From: Staphylococcus durrellii
GTDB lineage: Bacteria; Bacillota; Bacilli; Staphylococcales; Staphylococcaceae
Reading direction: 5' to 3'
Assembly (NCBI RefSeq): GCF_015594545.1
Contig: NZ_JADIIO010000001.1
Span: 992,001-1,056,000 of the forward strand
Length of the DNA stretch: 64,000 nucleotides
In this document: positions 43,699 through 53,582 of the stretch, one piece after another
Numbering within the stretch: the first letter of the stretch is position 1
How the letters are laid out: every line of letters starts with the position of its first letter
Notes under the pieces: generated by a model
What the model was told of the DNA's origin: nothing
What the model saw: only the letters and a program-made list of their open reading frames with translations
The model's database searches: none
Made by a program: the position numbers and the translations under genes

Positions 43699-44331
43699 AT
43701 GTTTACTGGAATTGTTGAAGAAGTCGGTACGATAAAGCGAAGCAATAGTAAAAGCACAATTGTTGAGCTGTCGATTGCTTGTCATAAAATATTAGAAGAT
43801 ATCCACATTGGTGATTCTATTAGCGTTAATGGTGCTTGCTTAACTGTTACCGAATTTACAAATGCTAGCTTTACTGTTCAAGTAATCAAAGGCACAGAAG
43901 ATAAGACATACTTGAATAAGTTGAATCAAGGCGCTGAAGTTAATTTGGAACGTGCAATGAGTGGTAGCGGTCGTTTTGGAGGACATTTTGTATTAGGCCA
44001 TGTTGATGAAGTAGGGACTATTACAAATATTAAAGCTACTGATAACTCAAAAATTGTGTCAATTAAAACTACGACACAAGCAATTAATGAAATGGTACAG
44101 CAGGGCTCAATTGCGGTTGATGGAGTAAGCTTAACTATTTTCCAATTGAATGAGCAAAGTTTTGATATTCATTTAATACCAGAAACTAGAAAATCAACAA
44201 TTTTAAATGATAAACGTGTTGGAGATGCTGTACATTTAGAAACAGATATGCTTTTTAAGTATGTGAATAAAATAATGAATAGCAACAATTCCACATTAAC
44301 ACAAGATAAATTAAAAGCTTTTGGCTTTTAG
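43699..44331 (+). CDS. ribE: Riboflavin synthase alpha subunit
   Basis: 210 residues made of two similar lumazine-binding halves: MFTGIVEEVGTI and SVNGACLTVT in the first, GHVDEVGTI and AVDGVSLTI in the second. It dismutates two molecules of dimethylribityllumazine to riboflavin. It starts 6 nt after ribD and its end approaches the ribBA ribosome binding site. Confidence 0.96.
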   Translation: MFTGIVEEVGTIKRSNSKSTIVELSIACHKILEDIHIGDSISVNGACLTVTEFTNASFTVQVIKGTEDKTYLNKLNQGAEVNLERAMSGSGRFGGHFVLGHVDEVGTITNIKATDNSKIVSIKTTTQAINEMVQQGSIAVDGVSLTIFQLNEQSFDIHLIPETRKSTILNDKRVGDAVHLETDMLFKYVNKIMNSNNSTLTQDKLKAFGF

Positions 44332-44341
44332 GAGGGGTCTT

Positions 44342-45523
44342 ATGCATTTAGATGATATCGAACAAGCGTTAGATGAGCTAAAACGTGGCAAAAGTATTAT
44401 TGTTGTAGATGATGAAGATAGAGAGAATGAAGGAGATTTAGTTGCCGTAACAGAATGGATGCAAGATAATACCGTAAACTTTATGGCAAAATATGCACGA
44501 GGGTTAATATGTGCACCAATTAGTAATGACATTGCGCATCATTTTGAATTGGATGCAATGGTCAAAAATAATTCGGACGTGTATGGTACAGATTTTACAG
44601 TTAGTATCGATCATGTAGACACAACAACAGGTATTAGTGCGTCTGAAAGAATGTTGACTGCACGTGCTTTAATTGATGAACAAGCTAAAGCGAGTTCATT
44701 TAACAGACCTGGTCATTTATTCCCATTAATTGCAAAGGACAATGGCGTAATGGAAAGAATCGGTCATACTGAAGCATCTGTAGACTTAGCTAAACTAACT
44801 GGTGCAAAACCTGCTGCTTTAATTTGTGAAATAATGAATGATGACGGTACTATGGCAAAAGGAGATTCACTACAAGCTTTCCGTGAAGAACATGGTCTCG
44901 TTATGATTTCTATAGATGATTTAGTGGAATATAGAAAAGCTCAGGAAACACATATCGAGGCAAAAGCAGAAGTAGCTATGCCAACAGAATATGGTGACTT
45001 TAAAATGATTGGCTTTACAACTTCAAGTTCAAGAGATGAACTTGTAGCAGTCATTAAAGACAAACCAAGAACAACTGAAAATGTACGTATCCACTCATCT
45101 TGTTTAACAGGTGATATTTTCCATAGTCAACGTTGTGATTGTGGGGAACAATTAGCGGAATCAATGAAATATATCGAGGAACATGGTGGCATAATAATTT
45201 ATCTACCCCAAGAGGGTAGAGGTATTGGTTTGATTAATAAATTGAGAGCTTATGAATTAATCGAACAAGGTTATGATACGGTTACGGCAAATAATGCTTT
45301 GGGATTTGACGAAGATTTACGAGATTATAAAGACGCTGCTGCAATGCTTAAATATTTAGGCGTCGAAAATGTAAATCTATTGAGCAACAATCCGACAAAG
45401 TTTAAAAGTTTAGAAAAATACGGTATTAACATCACTAAAAGAATAGAACTGATTGTACCTGAAAATGAACACAATCATAATTATATGACAACTAAAAAAA
45501 CTAAAATGGGTCATTTACTATAG
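44342..45523 (+). CDS. ribBA: GTP cyclohydrolase II / DHBP synthase fusion
   Basis: About 393 residues. The N-terminal DHBP synthase has VVDDEDRENEGDLV. The C-terminal cyclohydrolase II has the zinc site CLTGDIFHSQRCDCGEQL and PQEGRGIGL. It supplies both precursors of lumazine. ATG 44342 follows AGGAGGGG; upstream in-frame codons lie inside ribE. Confidence 0.96.
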   Translation: MHLDDIEQALDELKRGKSIIVVDDEDRENEGDLVAVTEWMQDNTVNFMAKYARGLICAPISNDIAHHFELDAMVKNNSDVYGTDFTVSIDHVDTTTGISASERMLTARALIDEQAKASSFNRPGHLFPLIAKDNGVMERIGHTEASVDLAKLTGAKPAALICEIMNDDGTMAKGDSLQAFREEHGLVMISIDDLVEYRKAQETHIEAKAEVAMPTEYGDFKMIGFTTSSSRDELVAVIKDKPRTTENVRIHSSCLTGDIFHSQRCDCGEQLAESMKYIEEHGGIIIYLPQEGRGIGLINKLRAYELIEQGYDTVTANNALGFDEDLRDYKDAAAMLKYLGVENVNLLSNNPTKFKSLEKYGINITKRIELIVPENEHNHNYMTTKKTKMGHLL

Positions 45524-45535
45524 GAGGAAGCAAGT

Positions 45536-46000
45536 ATGAATTTTGAAGGTAAATTAATAGGCACAGATTTAAAAGTAGCAATTGTAGTCAGTCGTTTCAA
45601 TGATTTTATCACTAATAGATTATTAGACGGTGCGAAAGATACGTTAATTAGACACGAAGTGCCGGAAAACAATATTGACGTTGCATATGTACCAGGCGCT
45701 TTTGAAATTCCGTTGGTTGCTAAAAGGTTAGCACAAAAAGGTGAATACGATGCAGTTATCACTCTAGGTTGTGTTATCAAAGGGTCAACTTCTCATTATG
45801 ATTATGTATGTAATGAAGTTTCAAAAGGTGTTTCTAAAGCGAACGACGTAGCAGATATTCCTGTTATTTTTGGTATTTTAACTACTGACAATATCGAACA
45901 AGCTGTAGAAAGAGCGGGAACTAAAGCCGGTAATAAAGGGTCTGAAGCGGCAGTTAGCGCAATTGAAATGGCTAATCTATTAAAGTCAATTAATGCATAA
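45536..46000 (+). CDS. ribH: 6,7-Dimethyl-8-ribityllumazine synthase
   Basis: 154 residues. Motifs are [34 protein letters not shown] with the catalytic His, and FGILTTDN. It condenses the two RibBA/RibD products into lumazine. AGGAGGAAGC precedes ATG. Last gene of the operon, followed by a terminator at 46053. Confidence 0.97.
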   Translation: MNFEGKLIGTDLKVAIVVSRFNDFITNRLLDGAKDTLIRHEVPENNIDVAYVPGAFEIPLVAKRLAQKGEYDAVITLGCVIKGSTSHYDYVCNEVSKGVSKANDVADIPVIFGILTTDNIEQAVERAGTKAGNKGSEAAVSAIEMANLLKSINA

Positions 46001-46052
46001 ACCTTTATCAATAAGTAAATATTTGAGACATAAACATCTGTGACTAAAATAT

Positions 46053-46096
46053 AAACGTCAATTTCTATCAAAATAATATAGATATTGACGTTTTTA
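46053..46096 (+). terminator. Terminator of the rib operon
   Basis: AAACGTCAAT pairs with ATTGACGTTT, with inner TCTAT / ATAGA pairing, followed by T residues. Confidence 0.8.
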
Positions 46097-46215
46097 ATTT
46101 TAGGTAGTTCATTGAGCTAATCTACTTATTATGTTTAATGACATTTAACCAGAGGCAAATTCACGATTGATTTTATTTATTCTTACAAACTGATATTCGC
46201 ACAAAACCTAAAATA

Positions 46216-46590
46216 ACTTTCATATAATAGTGTAAGTTGAGTTATGCCATGATTATTATGCATAAGTCAGTTCGTTAATTTAGTTTAGTGGTATTTATTA
46301 AATTATATGAAAGTGTCTTATTTTTGAAGTGAAGTTCTATGGCAACTTTATGTAACTATAGTATTATTGTGACACACCTCCAGGAATAGCATGTGTCTTG
46401 AAACTGAGACACGATTATGAAGGGCTTTTAGGTAGTTTCAATAGATAATGTAAGATGAGATAGGCTCAAGCCATATACACCAAAAAGTGCTAATCAATAA
46501 GAATTATTGAAATAAAAATTACCCCTAAATGAATTCTGGCTTGAATTGACTTAAGGGCATGAGTTTGGGAATTATACCCCAAATTCTTAT
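46216..46590. ncRNA. Candidate structured RNA between ribH and the proline dehydrogenase gene
   Basis: No ORF is seen in about 500 nt. ACTTTCATATAAT (46216-46228) and ATTATATGAAAGT (46302-46314) are a perfect 13-bp inverted repeat enclosing a TTATGC / GCATAA hairpin. Further on, GACACA (46371) can pair with TGTGTC (46392), presenting CACCTCCAGG in the loop. The same GTGTCT can instead pair with AGACAC (46407). CCCCTAA / TTAAGGG and TTTGGG / CCCAAA stems follow, the last followed by TTCTTATTT. The strand is probably plus. It may be a regulatory RNA or a decayed region. Confidence 0.4.
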
Positions 46591-46622
46591 TTAGTTAACA
46601 AGCTAGACTGAAGTAGCTTTTG

Positions 46623-47624
46623 TTATTTTTTGCTCAATTTGAATAATGCGACAAGTCCAGCAATTAAAGCAGTGGTAGCACCAAAGAAAATGCCTAATTT
46701 TTTCAACATTTGAGGGCTAGTGAATTCCTTATAAGCTAACACTAAGTTTTGAGGTCTTTCTGCTAATCTACGCATGAAATAACTAAACCAATCGTCACCA
46801 AAAGGTACATAAATACAGAAGTTGTATCCTTCTTTAGCAATTTTTTCAGCGAGTTCAGTTCTAAACCCGTATAACATTTGGAATTCATATTGCTCTTTAT
46901 CGATATGATTATCTTTTGCGAATTGCTTTACATGATTAATAATTGCGTCATCATGTGTAGCAATCGAAGTCACATGATTACAATTTAAAAGGCGTTTTTC
47001 AATTATATCTATGTAATTTTTATCTATTTCTTCTTTAGACTGATAAGCGATAAATTCGTTTTCTTTATAAGCGCCTTTAACTAAACGTAAACGCAATTCG
47101 GGATATTTATCAATCAATGCTTCGGCTTTAAATAGGTATGCTTGGATTACTGTTCCTACGTTTTTAAATTCGCCTTTTAAGCGATCAACAGTTTGTATTA
47201 CTCCAAATAGTGATTCATATTTTTCGGTATCTATATTAATGTGCATATTATTAAATTCATTTGCTTTTAATAAAATTTCTCTCAAGTTTTTATAAGCAAG
47301 ATCTAAATCAAATTCCGCGCCTAATTGACTTATTTTGATTGACATATGCGCATCTAAATTATGGTCATAAACAGCGTACATCACTTCTAGAATTCGATCT
47401 TTAGCTTGAATTGCTTCCCCTTCATTAACAACATATTCACCTAAATTATCTACAGTAACAACGATTCCCTTTTCGTTAAGACGTTCTATCGTCTCTAATA
47501 ACATTGGAATAGTGTTGCCGGCTACCACTTTTTTTGCACCAAACATGGGTCCTAATTTTTTCGCAGTAGCGTTTAAAAATTTACTATTAGATAAAGCAAT
47601 AAAGAAATCTTTCACGATTGGCAT
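46623..47624 (-). CDS. Proline dehydrogenase
   Basis: 333 residues, a TIM-barrel FAD enzyme. Motifs are RLVKGAYKENEF (substrate/FAD region), ATHDD and FQMLYGFRTELAEKIA, with VPFGDDWFSYFMRRLAERP at the C-terminus. It oxidises proline to pyrroline-5-carboxylate. ATG 47624 lies 7 nt after AGGAGG; the longer frame to 47696 includes an unlikely N-terminus. The last 20 residues are hydrophobic and may bind the membrane. Often named fadM or putA in staphylococci. Confidence 0.9.
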   Translation of the reverse strand: MPIVKDFFIALSNSKFLNATAKKLGPMFGAKKVVAGNTIPMLLETIERLNEKGIVVTVDNLGEYVVNEGEAIQAKDRILEVMYAVYDHNLDAHMSIKISQLGAEFDLDLAYKNLREILLKANEFNNMHINIDTEKYESLFGVIQTVDRLKGEFKNVGTVIQAYLFKAEALIDKYPELRLRLVKGAYKENEFIAYQSKEEIDKNYIDIIEKRLLNCNHVTSIATHDDAIINHVKQFAKDNHIDKEQYEFQMLYGFRTELAEKIAKEGYNFCIYVPFGDDWFSYFMRRLAERPQNLVLAYKEFTSPQMLKKLGIFFGATTALIAGLVALFKLSKK

Positions 47625-47856
47625 ATTCATTCCTCCTAACAATAACTCTATTCTATAATAGTGTATCATGAATTTATTTATGATGAAAACGTTCACAAAT
47701 ATTTTTTATACTATATATATTACATTTTACACAATATTAGCCGAATTATTTTGTACAGAGATATTATAGTTAATCTGTGATAAAAAATGGTAAATTAGAC
47801 TAATTATTTGATACAATTAAGTTAATGAAATTTAACGAGAAGGAGAAGTATATAAT

Positions 47857-48684
47857 ATGTGGAAGTGGGAAACTGAAAACGAAGCTAAGGGTGTAATAGT
47901 TATTGTACATAATATGTTAGAGCATACCGGAAGATATGCTTATTTAATCACTATGCTTCGTCGTAACGGTTATCACGTAATAATGGGTGATTTACCTGGA
48001 CAAGGCCAAACTTCACGTTCTAATAAAGGTCAAATAAATAACTTTGACGTATATCATGAAAACGTATTGGAATGGATTAAAATTGCAAATGAATATAAAA
48101 TTCCAACATATGTTATAGGCGTCGGTTTAGGTGGATTAATTATGTTAAATCTACTTGAACGCGTGGAAGTACCTATCGAGGGATTAGCACTTATTTCTCC
48201 AATATTAGAATTTAAAAAAAGTGGCAAATCACGTAAAGATAAAATAATAGCGAATATAGGCAATGTCGCCAAAGATGCACGTTTCAAAGTAGGTATTGAA
48301 GCACGTGATTTAACTCGTAATACTGAAGTGCTTGAAGAAACATCAGATGATCAATTAATGCTAACAAAAGTTACTTATCATTGGTATAAACAAGTTGTTG
48401 AAGTGATGAAAGAAACTGTAACACATTTAACTGATATTAATAAAATACCATTATTATTAATGTATGGTACTGAAGATAAAGTAGCTGATACTGAACTTAT
48501 GGACTTAATCAAAGATAAAGTTAAAACTGATGAACTTTATTTCAAAGTGTGGGAAGGTTTATATCACGAAGTCCATAATGAACCTGAAAGGGACGAAGTG
48601 ATGCGCTATATATTATCATTTTTAAATAATAGTTCTAGTGCAATGGGTTTTATAATAGATGATGAAAATAACGTAAATAAATAG
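47857..48684 (+). CDS. Alpha/beta-hydrolase (lysophospholipase-like) without a Ser nucleophile
   Basis: 275 residues resembling monoacylglycerol lipases: HNMLEHTGRYAYL, GDLPGQGQTSR, and a C-terminal part with MYGTEDKVAD and YHEVHNE (Asp and His of the triad). The nucleophile elbow, normally GxSxG, reads IGVGLGG, so Gly stands where Ser is expected. Catalysis of the usual kind would not be possible. It is an intact ORF with AAGGAGA upstream. A terminator follows. Confidence 0.8.
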   Translation: MWKWETENEAKGVIVIVHNMLEHTGRYAYLITMLRRNGYHVIMGDLPGQGQTSRSNKGQINNFDVYHENVLEWIKIANEYKIPTYVIGVGLGGLIMLNLLERVEVPIEGLALISPILEFKKSGKSRKDKIIANIGNVAKDARFKVGIEARDLTRNTEVLEETSDDQLMLTKVTYHWYKQVVEVMKETVTHLTDINKIPLLLMYGTEDKVADTELMDLIKDKVKTDELYFKVWEGLYHEVHNEPERDEVMRYILSFLNNSSSAMGFIIDDENNVNK

Positions 48685-48695
48685 CAATAAATTAG

Positions 48696-48750
48696 ATTGA
48701 ACATTACTCAGACGTAGTACGAATATCTGTCAGGGTAGTGTTCAATTTTT
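48696..48750 (+). terminator. Rho-independent terminator
   Basis: ATTGAACATTACT pairs with AGTGTTCAAT (with GGTAGTG) across a long loop, followed by TTTTT. Confidence 0.75.
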
Positions 48751-48759
48751 AAACTGTAA

Positions 48760-48777
48760 ATGTGAATTTATTCACAA
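48760..48777. promoter_or_regulatory. Rex-type operator, upstream site
   Basis: ATGTGAATTTATTCACAA is nearly the Rex consensus TTGTGAA-N4-TTCACAA, a perfect palindrome over its 16 central bases. Rex represses fermentation genes until the NADH/NAD ratio rises. It lies about 35 bp upstream of the putative -35 of the lactate dehydrogenase gene. Confidence 0.75.
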
Positions 48778-48817
48778 ATAATTGTTGTATTTTAGCAGAA
48801 AAAATGATAAGTTTATA

Positions 48818-48835
48818 TTGTGAAAAATATCACAA
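48818..48835. promoter_or_regulatory. Rex-type operator, downstream site
   Basis: TTGTGA-AAAATA-TCACAA has perfect 6-bp arms with Rex spacing. It overlaps the end of the likely -10 (TATATT at 48814, 16 bp after TTAGCA), a position that would block RNA polymerase. Start codon 48858 follows. Confidence 0.7.
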
Positions 48836-48857
48836 TATAAAAGTTAGGTGTGATCTT

Positions 48858-49817
48858 ATGAAATATACGAAAAGTAATAAAGTAGTTCTAATCGGTGATG
48901 GTGCAGTTGGTTCTAGTTATGCTTTTGCATTAGTATCTCAAGCAATAGTAGATGAACTAGTAATTATTGATATTGATGAAGAAAGAGTCACAGGAGATAT
49001 TAAAGATTTGGCGCATGCTTCCGCATTAAGTGCTAAAAGAACGAATTTAAAAGTCGGTAGTTATGAAGATTGTGCTAATGCAGATATAGTGGTTATTACT
49101 GCTGGTGCAAATCAACAACCACATGAAACAAGATTGGATTTGGTAACGAAAAACGCAGAAATATTTAAAGCAATTATAACTCAAGTAATTGAACATCGAT
49201 TTTCAGGAATATTTGTCGTGGCAACTAATCCTGTAGATATTATGACTTATGTTACTAAAAAAATTTCCGGTTTCCCTAAGGAAAAAGTAATAGGTTCAGG
49301 TACGGTACTTGATAGTGCAAGGTTTAGACATGAGTTAGGGGAGTTATGTGGTATTGCGCCAACTAACATTAATGCACAAATAATCGGTGAGCATGGAGAT
49401 TCTGAATTAGCTGTTTGGTCAAATGTGCAAATTGCTGGCCAGCCGCTACATCAATTTAAAGAAAACTATACATTATCAGAAAATGAATTAAAGCAGGCAT
49501 TTATAAATACAAAAGAAGCTGCATATCATATTATTCGAGCAAAAGGGGCAACTTGCTATGGTATTGCAATGGCACTTACAGAAATTACAAATGCGATTTT
49601 ATGTAATCAAGATACTGTGTTAACTGTTTCTAGTTATTTAGACAATGAATTTGGTTACGAGGATGTATATGCTGGTGTGCCAACACTTTTAAACAGAAAT
49701 GGTGCAGTTAAAATATATGAAATTGCATTAAATAGTTTAGAAAAAAAACAATTTGAAGACTCTATAAATATTTTAAAAGAATATCAACAAAAATTAAGAA
49801 ATTACTTTATTGCATAA
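48858..49817 (+). CDS. ldh: L-lactate dehydrogenase
   Basis: 319 residues. NAD motif [15 protein letters not shown], substrate Arg in [10 protein letters not shown], active His in [14 protein letters not shown]. It reduces pyruvate to L-lactate. ATG 48858 follows TTAGGTGTGA; the frame is open further upstream, but that region holds the Rex operators and promoter. Compared with Ldh1/Ldh2 of S. aureus as I recall them it looks divergent, so it may be an extra isozyme. Confidence 0.92.
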   Translation: MKYTKSNKVVLIGDGAVGSSYAFALVSQAIVDELVIIDIDEERVTGDIKDLAHASALSAKRTNLKVGSYEDCANADIVVITAGANQQPHETRLDLVTKNAEIFKAIITQVIEHRFSGIFVVATNPVDIMTYVTKKISGFPKEKVIGSGTVLDSARFRHELGELCGIAPTNINAQIIGEHGDSELAVWSNVQIAGQPLHQFKENYTLSENELKQAFINTKEAAYHIIRAKGATCYGIAMALTEITNAILCNQDTVLTVSSYLDNEFGYEDVYAGVPTLLNRNGAVKIYEIALNSLEKKQFEDSINILKEYQQKLRNYFIA

Positions 49818-49971
49818 TCCTTAAATTACTTTTAAAATGTGTATAAGATTAATTTTAATAAAAAATGTAATTTTTAATAAACGTTAAGTTTTCGACTATT
49901 AAAAATATGATAAATGATTTAAAATTAATTTTACATGTTTTACTATATATTTTTTATATGGGGGAATTATT

Positions 49972-50373
49972 ATGGGAGAGGCGTTAGACAATAAGGTTAC
50001 AAATGTTTTGAATTTGAATCATATTTTAGTGGAAATTGAGAACATTTTCAAAAGCATTAGGAAAGAATACAAAATGTCTAAAGAAGAGGTTTTAATTCTA
50101 CTTACGCTTTGGAAAAAAGGCTCAATGACACTAAAACAAATGGATGAACACGTTCACATCAAATCATACAAACGTACGCGTACGTATAATGATTTAGTCG
50201 AGAAAAAATGGATTATTAAAGAAAGACCTCAAAATGATGAACGTACAGTAATCATCTATTTCAATGATAAATTTGAAGATGAAAGGGAACATCTTTTAAA
50301 CTTTATTACTGATGAAATTAATTCAAAAAAAGCAAGTTTTCAAGAAAGTTTAACTACTATCTTAAACTTATAG
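49972..50373 (+). CDS. rot: SarA-family transcription regulator Rot
   Basis: 133 residues, the length of Rot. The winged-helix core reads EYKMSKEEVLILLTLWKKGS, then MTLKQMDEHV, KRTRTYNDLVEKKWI and NDERTVIIYFND, matching the KRTRTYN and DERTVII hallmarks of Rot. In S. aureus it represses toxin genes and activates surface proteins, and is itself blocked by RNAIII. It is a single gene in the core region. Confidence 0.92.
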   Translation: MGEALDNKVTNVLNLNHILVEIENIFKSIRKEYKMSKEEVLILLTLWKKGSMTLKQMDEHVHIKSYKRTRTYNDLVEKKWIIKERPQNDERTVIIYFNDKFEDEREHLLNFITDEINSKKASFQESLTTILNL

Positions 50374-50431
50374 GGAATTTGGAAATTTGTAGCACTTTGC
50401 TAATGAACTTGCTAATTATGATTAAAAATCA

Positions 50432-50476
50432 TAAAAAAAAGATTGTCTTCACGTAGTAGTGAGGACAATCTTTTTT
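50432..50476. terminator. Bidirectional terminator
   Basis: AAAAAAGATTGTC-TTCAC and GTGAGGACAATCTTTTTT form the stem. It serves rot and the convergent methyltransferase gene. Confidence 0.85.
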
Positions 50477-50484
50477 ATTTTATG

Positions 50485-51995
<1,511 letters not shown>

Positions 51996-52101
51996 TTAAC
52001 ATTTTCCTTTCTAAAATCATTATAGTTAAAGATTTTAACATATTTTGTGTTATATTGTTTACTGTAGTTTTAGAAAAAATATAAGTAGAGGGGCTTTTGG
52101 T

Positions 52102-53280
52102 ATGAATATGCCTAAATCAGTATGGTGGTTAGTGATTGGTATGGCATTAAACATAACTGGTTCAAGCTTTCTATGGCCATTAAATACAATTTACATGAAT
52201 CATGAATTACATAAAAGTTTAACCGTAGCTGGTTTTGTGTTGCTTATAAATTCATTTGGTATGGTAATTGGTAATTTATTAGGTGGTACGTTTTTTGATA
52301 AATACGGAGGTTATCGAACAATTATGACAGGGACAGTCATTTGTTTGATAAGTACTACATTGCTTAATTTCTTTCATGGTTGGCCATGGTATGCCGTTTG
52401 GTTAGTGTGTTTAGGATTCGGTGGTGGTTTAATCATCCCGGCTATATACGCTATGGCTGGTGCTGTTTGGCCTAATGGTGGTAGACAGACCTTTAATGCT
52501 ATTTATTTAGCACAAAATATTGGTGTAGCGCTTGGGGCGGCACTTGGTGGTTTCGTTGCTGAAATAAGCTTTAACTATATATTTATAGCAAATTTAATTA
52601 TGTATATACTATTTGCTTTAGTTGCTGTCTTTAATTTTAATATTGAATTAGAGGTTAAGGTGAAATCTAACGAAACATTTAAATTATTTTCAAAACAATA
52701 TAGGACTCAGTTTATATCATTGGTATTATTATGTGCGATGTTTATTATTTGTTGGGTTGCATATATTCAATGGGAAAGCACAATCGCTTCATTTACGCAG
52801 CATTTAAATATATCAATGAGACAATATAGCTTATTATGGACAGTTAATGGAATCCTAATACTGGTTGCGCAACCGTTTATCGCGCCTATCATTCGCTTAT
52901 TAAAAGGGAATTTAGTACATCAGATGTTTATCGGTATAGTGATATTTATGTTGTGCTTTTTCGTTACTAGTTTTGCCGAGCAATTTTCTATAATGATGAT
53001 TGGCATGGTAATTCTTAGTTTAGGAGAGATGTTTGTGTGGCCTGCGGTACCTACAATTGCTAATAAGTTGGCTCCGCGTGGTAAAGAAGGCTCGTTCCAA
53101 GGTTATGTAAATTCTGCTTCTACTATAGGTAAGGCATTAGGGCCATTATTAGGAGGTATCATTGTAGATACATTTAATATAAGTGCGATGTTTATTAGTA
53201 TGATAGCTTTATTAATTATTGCATTAGTATTCCTTTATGTATTTGGAAAAACTTTCCATCAAAAGGATAGCTCCTCTTAA
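52102..53280 (+). CDS. Major facilitator superfamily transporter
   Basis: About 392 residues with 12 predicted membrane helices. The loop 2-3 motif reads GNLLGGTFFDKYGGYRTI, the MFS signature A, and a matching LAPRGKEGSFQGYVNS lies in the second half. It is probably a drug or metabolite exporter. ATG 52102 follows AGAGGGG; the longer frame starts without a site. It lies just before the leuS T-box. Confidence 0.85.
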   Translation: MNMPKSVWWLVIGMALNITGSSFLWPLNTIYMNHELHKSLTVAGFVLLINSFGMVIGNLLGGTFFDKYGGYRTIMTGTVICLISTTLLNFFHGWPWYAVWLVCLGFGGGLIIPAIYAMAGAVWPNGGRQTFNAIYLAQNIGVALGAALGGFVAEISFNYIFIANLIMYILFALVAVFNFNIELEVKVKSNETFKLFSKQYRTQFISLVLLCAMFIICWVAYIQWESTIASFTQHLNISMRQYSLLWTVNGILILVAQPFIAPIIRLLKGNLVHQMFIGIVIFMLCFFVTSFAEQFSIMMIGMVILSLGEMFVWPAVPTIANKLAPRGKEGSFQGYVNSASTIGKALGPLLGGIIVDTFNISAMFISMIALLIIALVFLYVFGKTFHQKDSSS

Positions 53281-53329
53281 CGAGTGTAATACTAATGATA
53301 CTAATTTTTCCACTTGAAAATCATAGGCT

Positions 53330-53560
53330 TTTACAATATTATTAATAGAGTATAGGAGTAGTAACTTATTAAACTTTTCTGCAGAGAGCTAGGTTGGTGT
53401 GAACTAGCGTTAAGTTTTAGGTGAACTTACCAATCGTAAAAATGATTTTAAATAACATCTCTAACTATTTAATTAAGTGAGTGCACTTTTAAAGTGAACG
53501 AGGGTGGTACCGCGGCTGATGTCGTCCCTTACATATGATAAATAGTTTGGGGTGTTCTTT
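53330..53560 (+). ncRNA. T-box leader of leuS
   Basis: The conserved T-box AGGGTGGTACCGCG is at 53500-53514, preceded by stem I-like sequence with AGTA and GAGAGCTAGGTTGGTGTGAACTAGC (split), and followed by GTCGTCCCT...GGGGTGTTCTTTTT as the terminator region. It should let leuS be read when uncharged tRNA-Leu is bound. I could not fix the specifier codon by eye; a CTT in GTGAACTTACC is a candidate. Confidence 0.9.
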
Positions 53561-53582
53561 TTATTGAATAGGAGGAAACATT

